Assembly (NCBI GenBank): GCA_024278075.1
Contig: JAJRTW010000227.1
Span: 1 to 33,866, forward strand
Direction of reading: 5' to 3'
Source of the DNA: Bacteroidota bacterium
GTDB taxonomy: Bacteria > Bacteroidota > Ignavibacteria > Kapaibacteriales > UBA2268
DNA length: 33,866 bases
Shown here one piece after another: positions 9,301 through 16,803 of the stretch. Each line of letters begins with the position of its first letter. The first letter of the stretch is position 1. The notes under the pieces are model-generated. The model did not search any database. It had not been told where the DNA came from and was given only the letters and a program-made list of their open reading frames with translations. The translations under genes were made by a program, and so were the position numbers.

Positions 9301-10680
9301 ATTAAATCCAGCCCGGGAATCAGCACAGACATGAATGCTTATGGGACAGAAGGGTTTAAATACGACAAGGCCAATACCGTTAGTTTAACACAACCGATAG
9401 TTCTAACACCCGGCCAATCGGCTACAATTGATATTGATGCTTACTTTGTTGCCCAAAAGTTAGGCCTGGCTGAAGGCACGATTACAATTCCAGTCGAGCC
9501 TGCTGTGTGCGATGCAGAATCATTAGTAGAAAACTCCTGGGTAGGCTTTGGCACTGATGAGACCTGGACCGTTGGTAGCGATGAAACGCTTATATGCCGT
9601 GGACAATCACAAATATTGCGTATCCCCATAACAAATACAAGCGATTCTAATGGTATTTATGTTGAGAGTGTGGAACTCTCGCCGGCAAACCCGGAAATTA
9701 CCTTTGATGGCTCCGGCTTTACGCTTGAAATAGATGGAAGCAGAACTATTGAATTTGTTTTCTTGCCAACAACTGTTTATTCAAGCGTGCACGAAGTTAT
9801 AGTCAATGTAAGAAGAGCCGATAGTAGTATTGATAATTCCGAAAGGGGTACTCTAACCGTAGAGTCGCAATTCTTCCAAAGGTCTACTACAGCAAGCGTC
9901 GCACCTCGAAGCGTTGTTCCGTTGGCCAATACTCCAGTAGAGTATGCCGTCAGCCTAAACCCGGGGGATGAAATGGTTGATGCCGGTATCACGGAAATTG
10001 AATTCACTGTTTCTTATAAGAAGGATTTCTTAGCTTTTAATGACCTGATGAATCCTAATGCACTGCAAGTTGGTGCAGCGTACAGAGATAACTTTGTTAT
10101 CAGCTCATTTAACAAAGCTCCCGTTACAGCGGATAATATCGAAGAAATTACATTTTCACTTGTCAGCAATGATAATATTACTCCAATTAATAACCCGGGC
10201 GAGATGTTCACTATGGAATTCCGTGGATATTTCCCGTCTTATACAAAGGGCGATGATCTAACCATTGAAAAGGATAAAGTAGCAAACATCGAATGCGTTG
10301 CTGTATTTGCAGGCAATGGCACCATGTGCGCCAATGTCTTCTCACCGGAGATACAGACGGTTGCTCTCGAGGATGTATGCGCCGACTCTCTTCGCCAATT
10401 GTTTTTCTCGAAGGACGAATATAACCTGGGCGAGGTGAATCCGAACCCGATTGGCTCGAGCGGTGCCGACATTGAATTTGGTGTTGGCCTCAACGGTTTC
10501 ACCGAAATCAAGATATTCAATGCTAATTCTGAAGTTGTGGCCGTTCCGGTATCTGCCAATTTAAAATCCGGAAATTACAGTTTCCAAATTCCGGTTGATA
10601 AATTAGGCTCGGGTGTTTATTTCTATGAAATGAAGTCAGGGCCATTTATGAAGACGCGCAAGCTGGTAATTGCGAAATAG
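6334..10680 (+). CDS. Large T9SS-secreted protein with IgGFc-binding-like N-terminal domain
   Basis: The protein has 1448 residues and starts with a signal peptide (about 1-26, cleavage after TQTKA). Residues about 45-530 resemble the IgGFc-binding N-terminal domain, with GREFWVTIPP near the start and the Cys-containing block SGNHCTNIP...WCDYTVEMDLPMMTWG. Several HYDIN/ASH-like beta-sandwich modules follow (about 600-1060), recognisable by LKVGETAPPTEIQIRNDG, FQVSFTPDAV and VDFGSMVVGNVSDEKTQTM. Next comes a cohesin-like segment (about 1180-1340). The end is a T9SS type A sorting domain of about 80 residues (NPNPIG...GVYFYEMKSGPFMKTRKLVIAK), removed as the protein is anchored or released at the surface. 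GGGAG lies 3 bp before ATG 6334 and 6 bp before ATG 6337, so 6337 may be the true start. Transcription ends at the hairpin at 10736. It is probably a surface adhesin or scaffold; the ligand is unknown. Confidence 0.85.
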   Translation: MMRLKTTYLISILFAIILLLPTQTKAEGMSDEEIKAKLPQLLGQSNVGREFWVTIPPCYEDESGGADNFIKIFVTSPVKTLVTCEVPGSGYYRAQNTVPNDVIGFDIAPAWGQPFLFSGRRDNPRPEQIYRKRGIHIYAKDPIVVYVVVRYRYTSDGFLAIPVSGLGKEYIVASMADMVSMYPWAKTFPSITGIVGAYDNTKVRFTTGGNIFTETAGGLWTGESKTWRLDEGDVLMFMSNGFEQDLTGSKIVATKPVAVVSGNHCTNIPSMNRWCDYTVEMDLPMMTWGRHIPVGKVPNRSYSGIVRIFSKERNNKIYRDGRHILNIPKVGGIVGEGWQEMRIYPGQGSRSAMFSAEKPFSVTFYNPGVEEDNPRPNSDPFVMAMTPVEQFQKQITFCTPAIAGGLNFPENYLNLVYQIDENGFVPEDMMFAEVRQGQFNWTPIRSKFPGLDDPFAGKVDGKEYALKTILLPRDGVYMIKADRPFACYSFGYSSYDSYGYPTSAALADLSKPDTVAPDPLWEQECDGTIKGAVVTDRPDDTQIRSNLADIIYQKALSFNYDFEFEDIIPGETISTTWKLTVKDKTDDARAVITFMDRAGNDSTIIINYFANKVAIFESYDYGNLETDKVYTHEFRIVNLSEKSSVTIPAPIDDFLKLKDGNKNFTIKHSLPSPLTLQPLEEMFFTIDFSSATSGSFLDSVGIGDDCVYAYRFEIKANVGMPLIDVADFTFDKLKVGETAPPTEIQIRNDGSSELIITGYEMIPPMTVYSHDIDDFMSPDITIPAGESMQFQVSFTPDAVSEFPTAIYFTSNATGTDSICVLNGAGISPGLSASNILWPPVRIHRTTPDFPREPYPGPTSVEIRNDSTMATTITNYRILSGDEDLYAFNFDMKDFERTVEPYGGNFQVQFTFQPTRIGPHFVEIQLLDNQGINPTFTLEGSGKLGRITITPSLVDFGSMVVGNVSDEKTQTMTITNVDYGPYSDRVTIWDIKSSPGISTDMNAYGTEGFKYDKANTVSLTQPIVLTPGQSATIDIDAYFVAQKLGLAEGTITIPVEPAVCDAESLVENSWVGFGTDETWTVGSDETLICRGQSQILRIPITNTSDSNGIYVESVELSPANPEITFDGSGFTLEIDGSRTIEFVFLPTTVYSSVHEVIVNVRRADSSIDNSERGTLTVESQFFQRSTTASVAPRSVVPLANTPVEYAVSLNPGDEMVDAGITEIEFTVSYKKDFLAFNDLMNPNALQVGAAYRDNFVISSFNKAPVTADNIEEITFSLVSNDNITPINNPGEMFTMEFRGYFPSYTKGDDLTIEKDKVANIECVAVFAGNGTMCANVFSPEIQTVALEDVCADSLRQLFFSKDEYNLGEVNPNPIGSSGADIEFGVGLNGFTEIKIFNANSEVVAVPVSANLKSGNYSFQIPVDKLGSGVYFYEMKSGPFMKTRKLVIAK

Positions 10681-10735
10681 GGCTATAACGCCACGGGATG
10701 AATCCCGAAAGCAAATAACAACATGGAACTAATCT

Positions 10736-10768
10736 AAGGGGTAATATCGCATTACCCCTTTTGTTTTT
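10736..10768 (+). terminator. Rho-independent terminator after the large T9SS cargo gene
   Basis: A perfect 10-bp stem, AAGGGGTAAT (10736-10745) with ATTACCCCTT (10751-10760), closes a 5-base loop and is followed by TTGTTTTT. It lies 55 bp downstream of the stop codon and is the clearest terminator in the window. Confidence 0.9.
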
Positions 10769-10789
10769 ATACTAATAAAGACTGTCTCT

Positions 10790-10842
10790 CGTCAGGACTT
10801 CCTATCGTGGCGTCAGGACTTCCTATCGTGGCGTCAGGACTT
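10790..10842. repeat. 21-bp direct repeat (two full copies and a partial third)
   Basis: CGTCAGGACTTCC followed by TATCGTGG is present at 10790-10810 and 10811-10831, with the first 11 bases again at 10832-10842. The 21-bp period would encode a 7-residue peptide repeat, but no supported gene covers it. Confidence 0.85.
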
Positions 10843-10951
10843 ATCGCACTGATGCCCTCTAATACAAATACATCCTCACCCAGCCGCCAACAACGAAGCC
10901 GTATTTACTCATTCCCAAATTCCGAGACTGAGCGAAAAATGTCCGGGAGCT

Positions 10952-11037
10952 GTCATTCTGAACTTGTTTCAGAATCTATATGCGGCGGATTAGATGTTGG
11001 CTATTTTTCCACAGCCTGTTGCAAAGAAATGACAGTA
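10952..11037. repeat. Short repeat element with TGTCATT / AATGACA ends
   Basis: The segment starts CTGTCATTC and ends GAAATGACAG, so its ends are inverted copies of each other. The inside begins TGAACTTGTTTCAGAATC, a string I recognise as a common intergenic repeat of Bacteroidota genomes. Elements with the same termini occur at 24854-24991 and 30572-30612. No coding content. Confidence 0.55.
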
Positions 11038-11070
11038 AGAATTGAATTTTTCAGAAGTCGCTGAAGATTA

Positions 11071-11360
11071 ATTAGGGTTCACTCAAAAAGTCGACTAAGA
11101 TAAAATTTTGAGTACATTTGCAATAATAAGGAAGAAAACAACCCCCTAAATCCCACTTTATCAAGGGGGAAATAGTTGAAATTACAATAACTTAGCTTCC
11201 CCCTTAAAAAAGGGGGAAGTGAGCCAGGCGAGCAGGGGGTTGTCATACTTTCTGCAAGGTTTTCGAGCATAATAAATTATATTCCTTGCACTTTGTTGTT
11301 GGATATCTTTTATAACTATCTTAAATATGATTAGTTGATACTTTTTGAGTTTAACCTAAT
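11071..11360. mobile_element. MITE-like element with imperfect terminal inverted repeats
   Basis: The ends of this 290-bp segment are imperfect inverted repeats. The left end (11071-11098) reads ATTAGGGTTC then ACTCAAAAAGT, and the reverse complement of the right end (11331-11360) reads ATTAGGTTAA then ACTCAAAAAGT; both continue with a similar ACTAA. Inside is a second palindrome, ACAACCCCCT near 11138 pairing with AGGGGGTTGT near 11233, plus a CCCCCTT/AAGGGGG hairpin. There is no transposase, so it fits a non-autonomous miniature element or the fused ends of a decayed IS. I could not find a clear target duplication. Confidence 0.55.
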
Positions 11361-11554
11361 TATTAATACACATTTCGCATTTTTTTAATTTAATAGCTCT
11401 AACATTTATGTCGGGGACAATTATTACCATGAAACAATGGGTTTTAGCCCCAATAAACTTACATACATGGTTAGAGTCAATCGCCTTTGTGTAAATCATC
11501 CCTCGGCCTATAAAGGCCGGAGTTAGTAAATATCATCTTGCGTAGCATGGACTA
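11361..11554. other. Intergenic palindromic repeats
   Basis: No gene is seen. The stretch has short palindromes of the type common between Bacteroidota genes: GGGTTTTAGCCCC near 11440-11455 and the hairpin CGGCCT-ATAA-AGGCCG at 11504-11519. The latter lies about 35 bp beyond the stop of the minus-strand barrel gene, but lacks a U-tract in that direction. Confidence 0.45.
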
Positions 11555-12175
11555 TTAATACAGCCGAATCCTTACTCCACCGCCAAGAACCGGGCCGGCC
11601 AGTTCGCTATTGGTAATATTATAAAAATCGGCGTCTGCCGAAAGCCTGAAAGCCGCATTTAAATTTAAATAATACCTGCCGTAAATCTTAATGCCCAGGC
11701 TTGCTCCGGGCTCTGCCATATAAAACCAGTCCCTGTCAACAATATTAGCTGCCACCACGCTGGCGCTATAGTTATAGCTGAGTATGCCCAATCCGAACAA
11801 TGTGGAAATATTCAGATGCAGATAGTCATTAACAGGCACATAATATCCAATACTAAACCCGCCGTATGAGTACATTAGAAAAGGACTATCACCCGGAAAT
11901 GACGGCGAATCCAGCTTGACATCTGTGGTTACTTTGGTGTACATCGCAATGCCCAATGCTATGTTGCTATTATTAATGAATTCTATATTTCCACCCAAGT
12001 CCAAAGGCCAGGCCTTAGCTATCTCGGACGACCTTAGGCTAATACTCATAAAAGCAGCAGAGCGACCGTCTTTATCCTTTTTCTTTTCGAAGTCTTCCAC
12101 CTGCCCGCCGGGAAGGAGCTGTCCGGTTGCCGAACAAAAACACATTAATAAAATTATCGGAACAAGTTTTATCAT
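11555..12175 (-). CDS. Outer-membrane beta-barrel-like protein (hypothetical)
   Basis: This 206-residue protein starts with a signal peptide (MIKLVPIILLMCFCSATGQ, cleavage near residue 19). The mature chain consists of alternating hydrophobic strands and Gly/Asn/Asp turns (IALGIAMYTKVT, YGGFSIGYYVPV, YLHLNISTLFGLGILSYNYS, YYLNLNAAFRLSADA) and ends GGGVRIRLY, a terminal aromatic strand as in outer-membrane barrels. The small size suggests an 8-stranded barrel of the OmpW/OmpX size class, without evidence for either family. It stands alone on the minus strand, diverging from the DUF5686 gene with about 200 bp of shared upstream DNA. No function can be assigned. Confidence 0.75.
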   Translation of the reverse strand: MIKLVPIILLMCFCSATGQLLPGGQVEDFEKKKDKDGRSAAFMSISLRSSEIAKAWPLDLGGNIEFINNSNIALGIAMYTKVTTDVKLDSPSFPGDSPFLMYSYGGFSIGYYVPVNDYLHLNISTLFGLGILSYNYSASVVAANIVDRDWFYMAEPGASLGIKIYGRYYLNLNAAFRLSADADFYNITNSELAGPVLGGGVRIRLY

Positions 12176-12374
12176 AATACATACTCTAAATACAGAATTG
12201 AAATTTAACGAACACTATAATATAATAAATTATTGTAATTTATAGCAGTGGATTCAAATTACCCCAAACAATTCGGCCTTTTGCATCTTCATAGCAAAAC
12301 CCCAGCTTAGATATACTTTATATTTATCGAATCTTTTCATATCTTTAGTAATCCTAAATAAATAAATAAAAATA

Positions 12375-14759
12375 ATGAACCTGCAAAAGCCCCTGCTCCA
12401 AATATTACTACTTCTTCTTGCCATTTGTGATTCAACCGCACAAAGCCAATTTCTGCTTAAGGGAAAAATCATCGACTCAAAATCCAAATCCGGCATACCC
12501 GGAGCTACTATTCGAGTATTAAATTCGAAAAAGGGAACCTACGCTAATTCCAAGGGCGAGTTCAGGCTGCCCTTGCATCACGGCTATAATCAAATAAAAA
12601 TTTCATCAATGGGCTATCGGAGCAAAACGATGGCAATCGATGATAATTCCGGCAAGGTCACAATTGAGCTGCTGCCCTCGCCGGTCAATCTTGAAAATGT
12701 GCCTGTTATTGCAGCTATAGACGCCTTGAATGTGATTAAACGTGCAATTGCCCGCAAGAAAGAAAATGTAGATAAAATTAAAACATTTTCCGGCCATTTA
12801 TATACTAAATTCATAGCTGAAATAGGCGGCTCCGTGTTTGAAAGCGACGATAAAGATATTGTCGAAGAGCTCGGCCCCGAGCGGGCAGGCAAAGAATATA
12901 AAATGTGGGTAACAGAAACTTTTTCGCAAGTATTTAATGATTATGAAAAAAAGAAGTATCACACCGAAATCCTCCAGCGCCGCCAAACCGCTAATATGGA
13001 AGCGGAGAATAACCTGATAGCTTTAGGCACATTTATTAATTTCTATGCAGAAGAATTTACTTTCATGAATACCACATTCATAACGCCACTGAGCGAGGAT
13101 GCGCCGGACTTCTACGATTTCGAGCTATCCGGCAAAACGGTATACGACAATAAATATATCTACGACATCAATGTAACGCCGAAATCGGATGTTTTCCCCG
13201 GTTTTGTTGGGCAGATAAAAATTCTCGAAGGTGATTACAACCTGATAGAAGTTGACCTTAGGCCAAGCGATAAAACCTCAATAGCGTTCGTTGACGGCCT
13301 TGAATTCATCCAGAGGTTTGCAGAAATTACCGACGGCATATGGTATCCGGAATTTTTGGAGACCAAAGCCAAAGGCAGGATTGATATAATCAAAGGATTG
13401 ATAACGATTGAAGCTGACTTCAGTATTACAAGCATTTTCAATGAAATTGAAATTAACGGGCCGCTTCCAGATTCGATTTATAAGGAAAAGAATTACAACT
13501 TATCGGTCAACGAAAAAGCCGATTCGACTGAAATTGAGTTTTGGGAAGATAATGCCCTTAGGGAGATAACGCCACGCGAAAAAGAAATATACAACGAGGT
13601 TGATTCACTGGTAGCCATTAAGGATTCACTAAAAAAAGAAGAATCGACCCAGAATTTCGGTATTGCCCCTTATGTGGATTTCAACCGCGTTGGCTCGGTT
13701 ATGCTCGGCGCATCGCCAAGCTTTTCGATTTATAAAGGGCAAATCGATACTGATGTATTTTACAGCTTCGGGTTGCAGGATATTCTGCTTTCGATGGAAG
13801 TTGAGAGTGATTTATCGGAATTAATCGGCCATCGGTTTGATGTTAGCTTCTCATTGTTTGACGACATAGAACAGATGTCATTTTCAAGGAAATATCCGAG
13901 ATTTATTAATATGCTAACCTCAGCTCTATTCCATGACGATTACTATAATTATTACAAAAATACGGGGGTAAGAGCCGGCATCAGCACAAAACTCTTCGGC
14001 ATTACATTAGGCGGCTACGCCGAATATTCAGAGCAATCTTCTCTCAATAAAACCACGAATAACAGCATCTTTTCGAGTCGGCCATGGAGAGCGAATCCAT
14101 CGATTGATGAAGGAGCATTCAGGACAGCAGCGGTGGAAATCGGCGCTGAAAACACCATTACTATTTCATCTAATGCTGGCACAAGTTATAATTATTTCCT
14201 GCGTGGTTTTTACGGTGATAATCTTACCAGCGGAGCATCATTTCGGTTGCTGCAAGGGAAAATCGGCATGAGCCTTCCAACTTTCTCTACGGGTTATTCG
14301 CCTATGATTCTCGACGTAAGTGTTGAAGGCGGCAGGGCGAATACAGATCTGCCTGTCCAATATCAATTTGTCATGCAGTCCGGCTTGGGAATATTCGGGG
14401 GGTTTGGTTCATTCCTATCTGCTGGGCCTTCCATTTATGGCGGCACAGAGTTTTACGCCGTGCATGCAAAATATAATTTGACCGATTTATGGTGGCGGGC
14501 AATCGGGCTGCCGCTGTTCCCCGAAGGCCGTGGCCTTGAGCTGACGATAGGCGGTTCGGCGGGCAGATATTTCGCTCCTGGCGATTCACCTTACATGTCC
14601 ACAGGGAATGGTTTTTACTCCGAAGTTGGATTTGAATTTGGTAAAATACCAACATTTATCAGTAATGTAATATATTTATCTTTTGATGCCAAATGGGGCA
14701 TTGGCGCGGTTGCGTCCGGGAATTTTGGCTGGGCGGTTTCTCTTTCTTCGCCATTTTAG
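12375..14759 (+). CDS. DUF5686 / carboxypeptidase-regulatory-like-domain outer-membrane protein
   Basis: This 794-residue protein has a signal peptide (about 1-23, ending STAQS). A CarboxypepD_reg-like (TonB-box-partner type) beta-sandwich follows at about 26-110, with LKGKIIDSKSKSGIPGATI, GTYANSKGEFRL and IKISSMGYRSK. The remainder matches the long DUF5686 region common in Bacteroidota: helices around NVIKRAIARKKEN, then beta-rich segments and a C-terminal barrel (about 440-794) ending WGIGAVASGNFGWAVSLSSPF. The C-terminal Phe fits an outer-membrane barrel. Length and layout are typical of DUF5686 proteins, whose role is not established; they resemble TonB-dependent receptors in having a regulatory domain plus barrel but lack an obvious plug. 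It diverges from the barrel gene at 11555-12175. Confidence 0.85.
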   Translation: MNLQKPLLQILLLLLAICDSTAQSQFLLKGKIIDSKSKSGIPGATIRVLNSKKGTYANSKGEFRLPLHHGYNQIKISSMGYRSKTMAIDDNSGKVTIELLPSPVNLENVPVIAAIDALNVIKRAIARKKENVDKIKTFSGHLYTKFIAEIGGSVFESDDKDIVEELGPERAGKEYKMWVTETFSQVFNDYEKKKYHTEILQRRQTANMEAENNLIALGTFINFYAEEFTFMNTTFITPLSEDAPDFYDFELSGKTVYDNKYIYDINVTPKSDVFPGFVGQIKILEGDYNLIEVDLRPSDKTSIAFVDGLEFIQRFAEITDGIWYPEFLETKAKGRIDIIKGLITIEADFSITSIFNEIEINGPLPDSIYKEKNYNLSVNEKADSTEIEFWEDNALREITPREKEIYNEVDSLVAIKDSLKKEESTQNFGIAPYVDFNRVGSVMLGASPSFSIYKGQIDTDVFYSFGLQDILLSMEVESDLSELIGHRFDVSFSLFDDIEQMSFSRKYPRFINMLTSALFHDDYYNYYKNTGVRAGISTKLFGITLGGYAEYSEQSSLNKTTNNSIFSSRPWRANPSIDEGAFRTAAVEIGAENTITISSNAGTSYNYFLRGFYGDNLTSGASFRLLQGKIGMSLPTFSTGYSPMILDVSVEGGRANTDLPVQYQFVMQSGLGIFGGFGSFLSAGPSIYGGTEFYAVHAKYNLTDLWWRAIGLPLFPEGRGLELTIGGSAGRYFAPGDSPYMSTGNGFYSEVGFEFGKIPTFISNVIYLSFDAKWGIGAVASGNFGWAVSLSSPF

Positions 14760-14825
14760 GCCGAATTATTGGGGCATTATTTCACGGGGCTATAACTTGG
14801 AATTGCTTTTCCGGAGGAGCATCTT

Positions 14826-15728
14826 ATGAGTAAAAAAATAATTATCTCGGGCGGAACCGGCATGATTGGCTCGCATTTGGCCAGCACTCTGGCCGGACTG
14901 GATTATGAAGTAATTATTCTATCGAGGTCATCTGCCGGCAGATCGAATAAAAACATATCTTATGTAAAATGGAATATCGAAGATAGCGGCTGGAAAGAGC
15001 ATATCGATAATTCTTTTGCCGTAATCAATTTCTCCGGTGCGTCAATCGGCGCGGGACGCTGGACCGAGGCGTATAAGAAAGTTTTGATTGGCAGCAGGTT
15101 GGAAACGACGGGAAGACTCGTTGAGGCAATTAATGAAGCAGCAAGCCCGCCCGAAGCATTTATATCAGCATCGGCGGTGGGCTATTACGGCAATATGGGC
15201 GATAAAGAACTGGACGAGGATTCGCCACCGGCGGATGATTTTCTCGCCCGGCTTTGCGTGGGCTGGGAATCCGAGGCGCGAAGGGCAGAGGCGGTATGCC
15301 GGGTGGTAATGCCGCGGCTTGGCGTTGTGCTATCTTCAAAAGGTGGCGCATTGGACAGGATGCTGCTGCCATTTCGGCTTGGTCTCGGCGGCCCGATTGG
15401 CAGCGGGAAGCAATGGCTCCCCTGGATTCATATCGGCGATGTGGTGAAGCTGCATGTATGGCTGCTGGAAAATGCTGCTGCCACCGGAGCGGTGAACGCT
15501 GTGTCTCCGGGCATCATCCGGCAGAGGGAGTTTGCAAAAATATTGGGGAAAGTACTCAGACGTCCGGCTTTATTGCCCTTGCCCGAGATAGCACTCAAGG
15601 CAATAATGGGCGAAGCGGCTATCCTTGCAACCGGCGGGCAGAAGGCAGTGCCAAAAAAGCTTATTGATTCCAGGTTTAATTTTGCGTTTCCTGATTTGCT
15701 CGATGCGCTGAGGGATTTGTTGAAGTAG
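14826..15728 (+). CDS. TIGR01777-family NAD(P)-dependent epimerase/oxidoreductase (YfcH/SDR39U1-like)
   Basis: This 300-residue extended short-chain dehydrogenase has the N-terminal Rossmann motif GGTGMIGSHL (residues 9-18), the family block VINFSGASIGAGRWTEAYKK, the active-site segment SASAVGYYGNMGD with YYG, RLGVVLSSKGGALDRMLLPFRLGLGGPIGSG, the WIHIGDVV motif, and a C-terminal DUF1731-type tail (LPEIALKAIMGE...ILATGGQKAVPKKL). These are hallmarks of TIGR01777 proteins, found in most bacteria and in eukaryotes, with no firmly established substrate. The start is secure: a strong GGAGGAG precedes the ATG by about 6-8 bases. It follows the DUF5686 gene by 66 bp on the same strand and may share its transcript. 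Confidence 0.92.
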   Translation: MSKKIIISGGTGMIGSHLASTLAGLDYEVIILSRSSAGRSNKNISYVKWNIEDSGWKEHIDNSFAVINFSGASIGAGRWTEAYKKVLIGSRLETTGRLVEAINEAASPPEAFISASAVGYYGNMGDKELDEDSPPADDFLARLCVGWESEARRAEAVCRVVMPRLGVVLSSKGGALDRMLLPFRLGLGGPIGSGKQWLPWIHIGDVVKLHVWLLENAAATGAVNAVSPGIIRQREFAKILGKVLRRPALLPLPEIALKAIMGEAAILATGGQKAVPKKLIDSRFNFAFPDLLDALRDLLK

Positions 15729-15940
15729 TGGTTATGATCTGTGCAACAATAATCTGTAATTAAAATTGATATGGGCAAATAAAATTGATGACTATGAAAT
15801 CAAACGATACCTTTTCGATCAGCTTTCAAGCTGGCAGAAGGACTTATACAAAACTGCTACCAACATGTATGCGAGCAAGAGGTTGCAACCACTTGTTCAT
15901 GGAACTTTATTAACTATCTTGTTAGCGGTTTCGTATGCCC

Positions 15941-16330
15941 TCACACATAGACCCCGCTCCGCCTGACTTCAGCGTTCCTTAATATCCTCTGGTCGTAGAG
16001 CCTGCGGTTGCCGATGGAAGCCGTGATGAAGTGCTTCTCGACCCGGCCGTTAATTTCGTAATAATTATAGCCGACTATCCCTTTCTTCAGGAGTTTTACC
16101 AGTATTTTCAGGAACTGTTCCTTTTCAGATTCCGATAAATCCTTCATGCCAATATTGAATGTACTGCCCAGGTCAAGGAAGCGGTCGATCTTATTAAATA
16201 CCTTATTACTATAAGATATAGTACCATTACTCCTCTCGGATTTCATAAAGTCGAATACAGTTGTTTTCAACTGATTGGCCGAATCATTTCCGCGTACGAA
16301 CAGGGAATTATTATTTATTGCGCCGAGCAT
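15941..16330 (-). CDS. Hypothetical protein
   Basis: The protein has 129 residues, is soluble and has no signal peptide. I start it at the ATG at 16330, preceded by AAGG with five-base spacing; the frame is open to a GTG at 16345. The sequence is mostly helical with a basic C-terminus. The central part KDLSESEKEQFLKILVKLLKKGIVGYNYYEINGRVEKHFI and the end NRRLYDQRILRN look like a conserved small protein rather than noise, and codon use fits its neighbours. No family recognised. It is convergent with the TIGR01777 gene and isolated from aconitase by a repeat-rich gap. Confidence 0.55.
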   Translation of the reverse strand: MLGAINNNSLFVRGNDSANQLKTTVFDFMKSERSNGTISYSNKVFNKIDRFLDLGSTFNIGMKDLSESEKEQFLKILVKLLKKGIVGYNYYEINGRVEKHFITASIGNRRLYDQRILRNAEVRRSGVYV

Positions 16331-16803
16331 TATTACCTTATGCACTAATTCAACTTTATGCTATGGTAAATATATCGGCAGGTGTGGGGATTTCTTGATA
16401 GCTGTGTCGGGTGTGAAGGCCTAATTTGGGGGCATTCGGTGGGGGCGAACAGCCGCTCGCCCCAATACGAGAATTAAATACTAATAACACTACTGTACTA
16501 ATAACTAACCACTGTTGGAAACTAGTGCCATGTCAAGCATACTTTGACGATGCAATCATAAAGTCAGCACTTTGTCAGTCATGATGAGCCCTTCGGCAGT
16601 CTCTATCCTAAGCGAAGTCGAAGGACTCAGGATAAACTTGTCGAACCATTATAACACTTCAACTCCGCTCAGTGTGATTCGATACGCTAAAAGGCCATGA
16701 ATACCGGATTCCCGGTAGCGGGATTTCACTTGACTCAACAAGTCCGGAATGACATAGTACAGTTGATACGACAAACCACTGTTAGACACTAACGAAGTTA
16801 GGG
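16331..16803. other. Repeat-rich intergenic region downstream of aconitase
   Basis: No gene is visible in these 473 bp. The right half is made of dispersed repeats: a segment at about 16590-16660 containing CGAAGTCGAAGGACTCAGG, whose reverse strand is a repeat type (TCCTGAGTCCTTCGACTTC) familiar from many bacterial genomes, and the 76-bp repeat at 16697-16772. No terminator with a U-tract was found for the aconitase gene. Confidence 0.5.
16697..16772 (-). repeat. 76-bp dispersed repeat, copy A (inverted relative to copy B)
   Basis: The reverse complement of this segment matches 24836-24911 at 72 of 76 positions by my hand alignment. Both contain TGTCATTCCGGACTTGTTGA and GTGAAATCCCGCTA. It lies just past the 3' end of the aconitase gene. 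Confidence 0.85.

Noticed and set aside
10807-11064. Open frame of 85 codons with a 7-residue repeat
   Set aside because: It is composed of the 21-bp direct repeat and a dispersed intergenic repeat, with no start signal or family resemblance.
15766-15966. Open frame of 66 codons on the plus strand with some protein-like sequence (DQLSSWQKDLYKTATNMYASK)
   Set aside because: It has no ribosome binding site and overlaps the 3' end of a better-supported minus-strand gene. Its last codons are clearly the antisense of that gene. It might be a remnant of a decayed gene, but I cannot support it as a gene.
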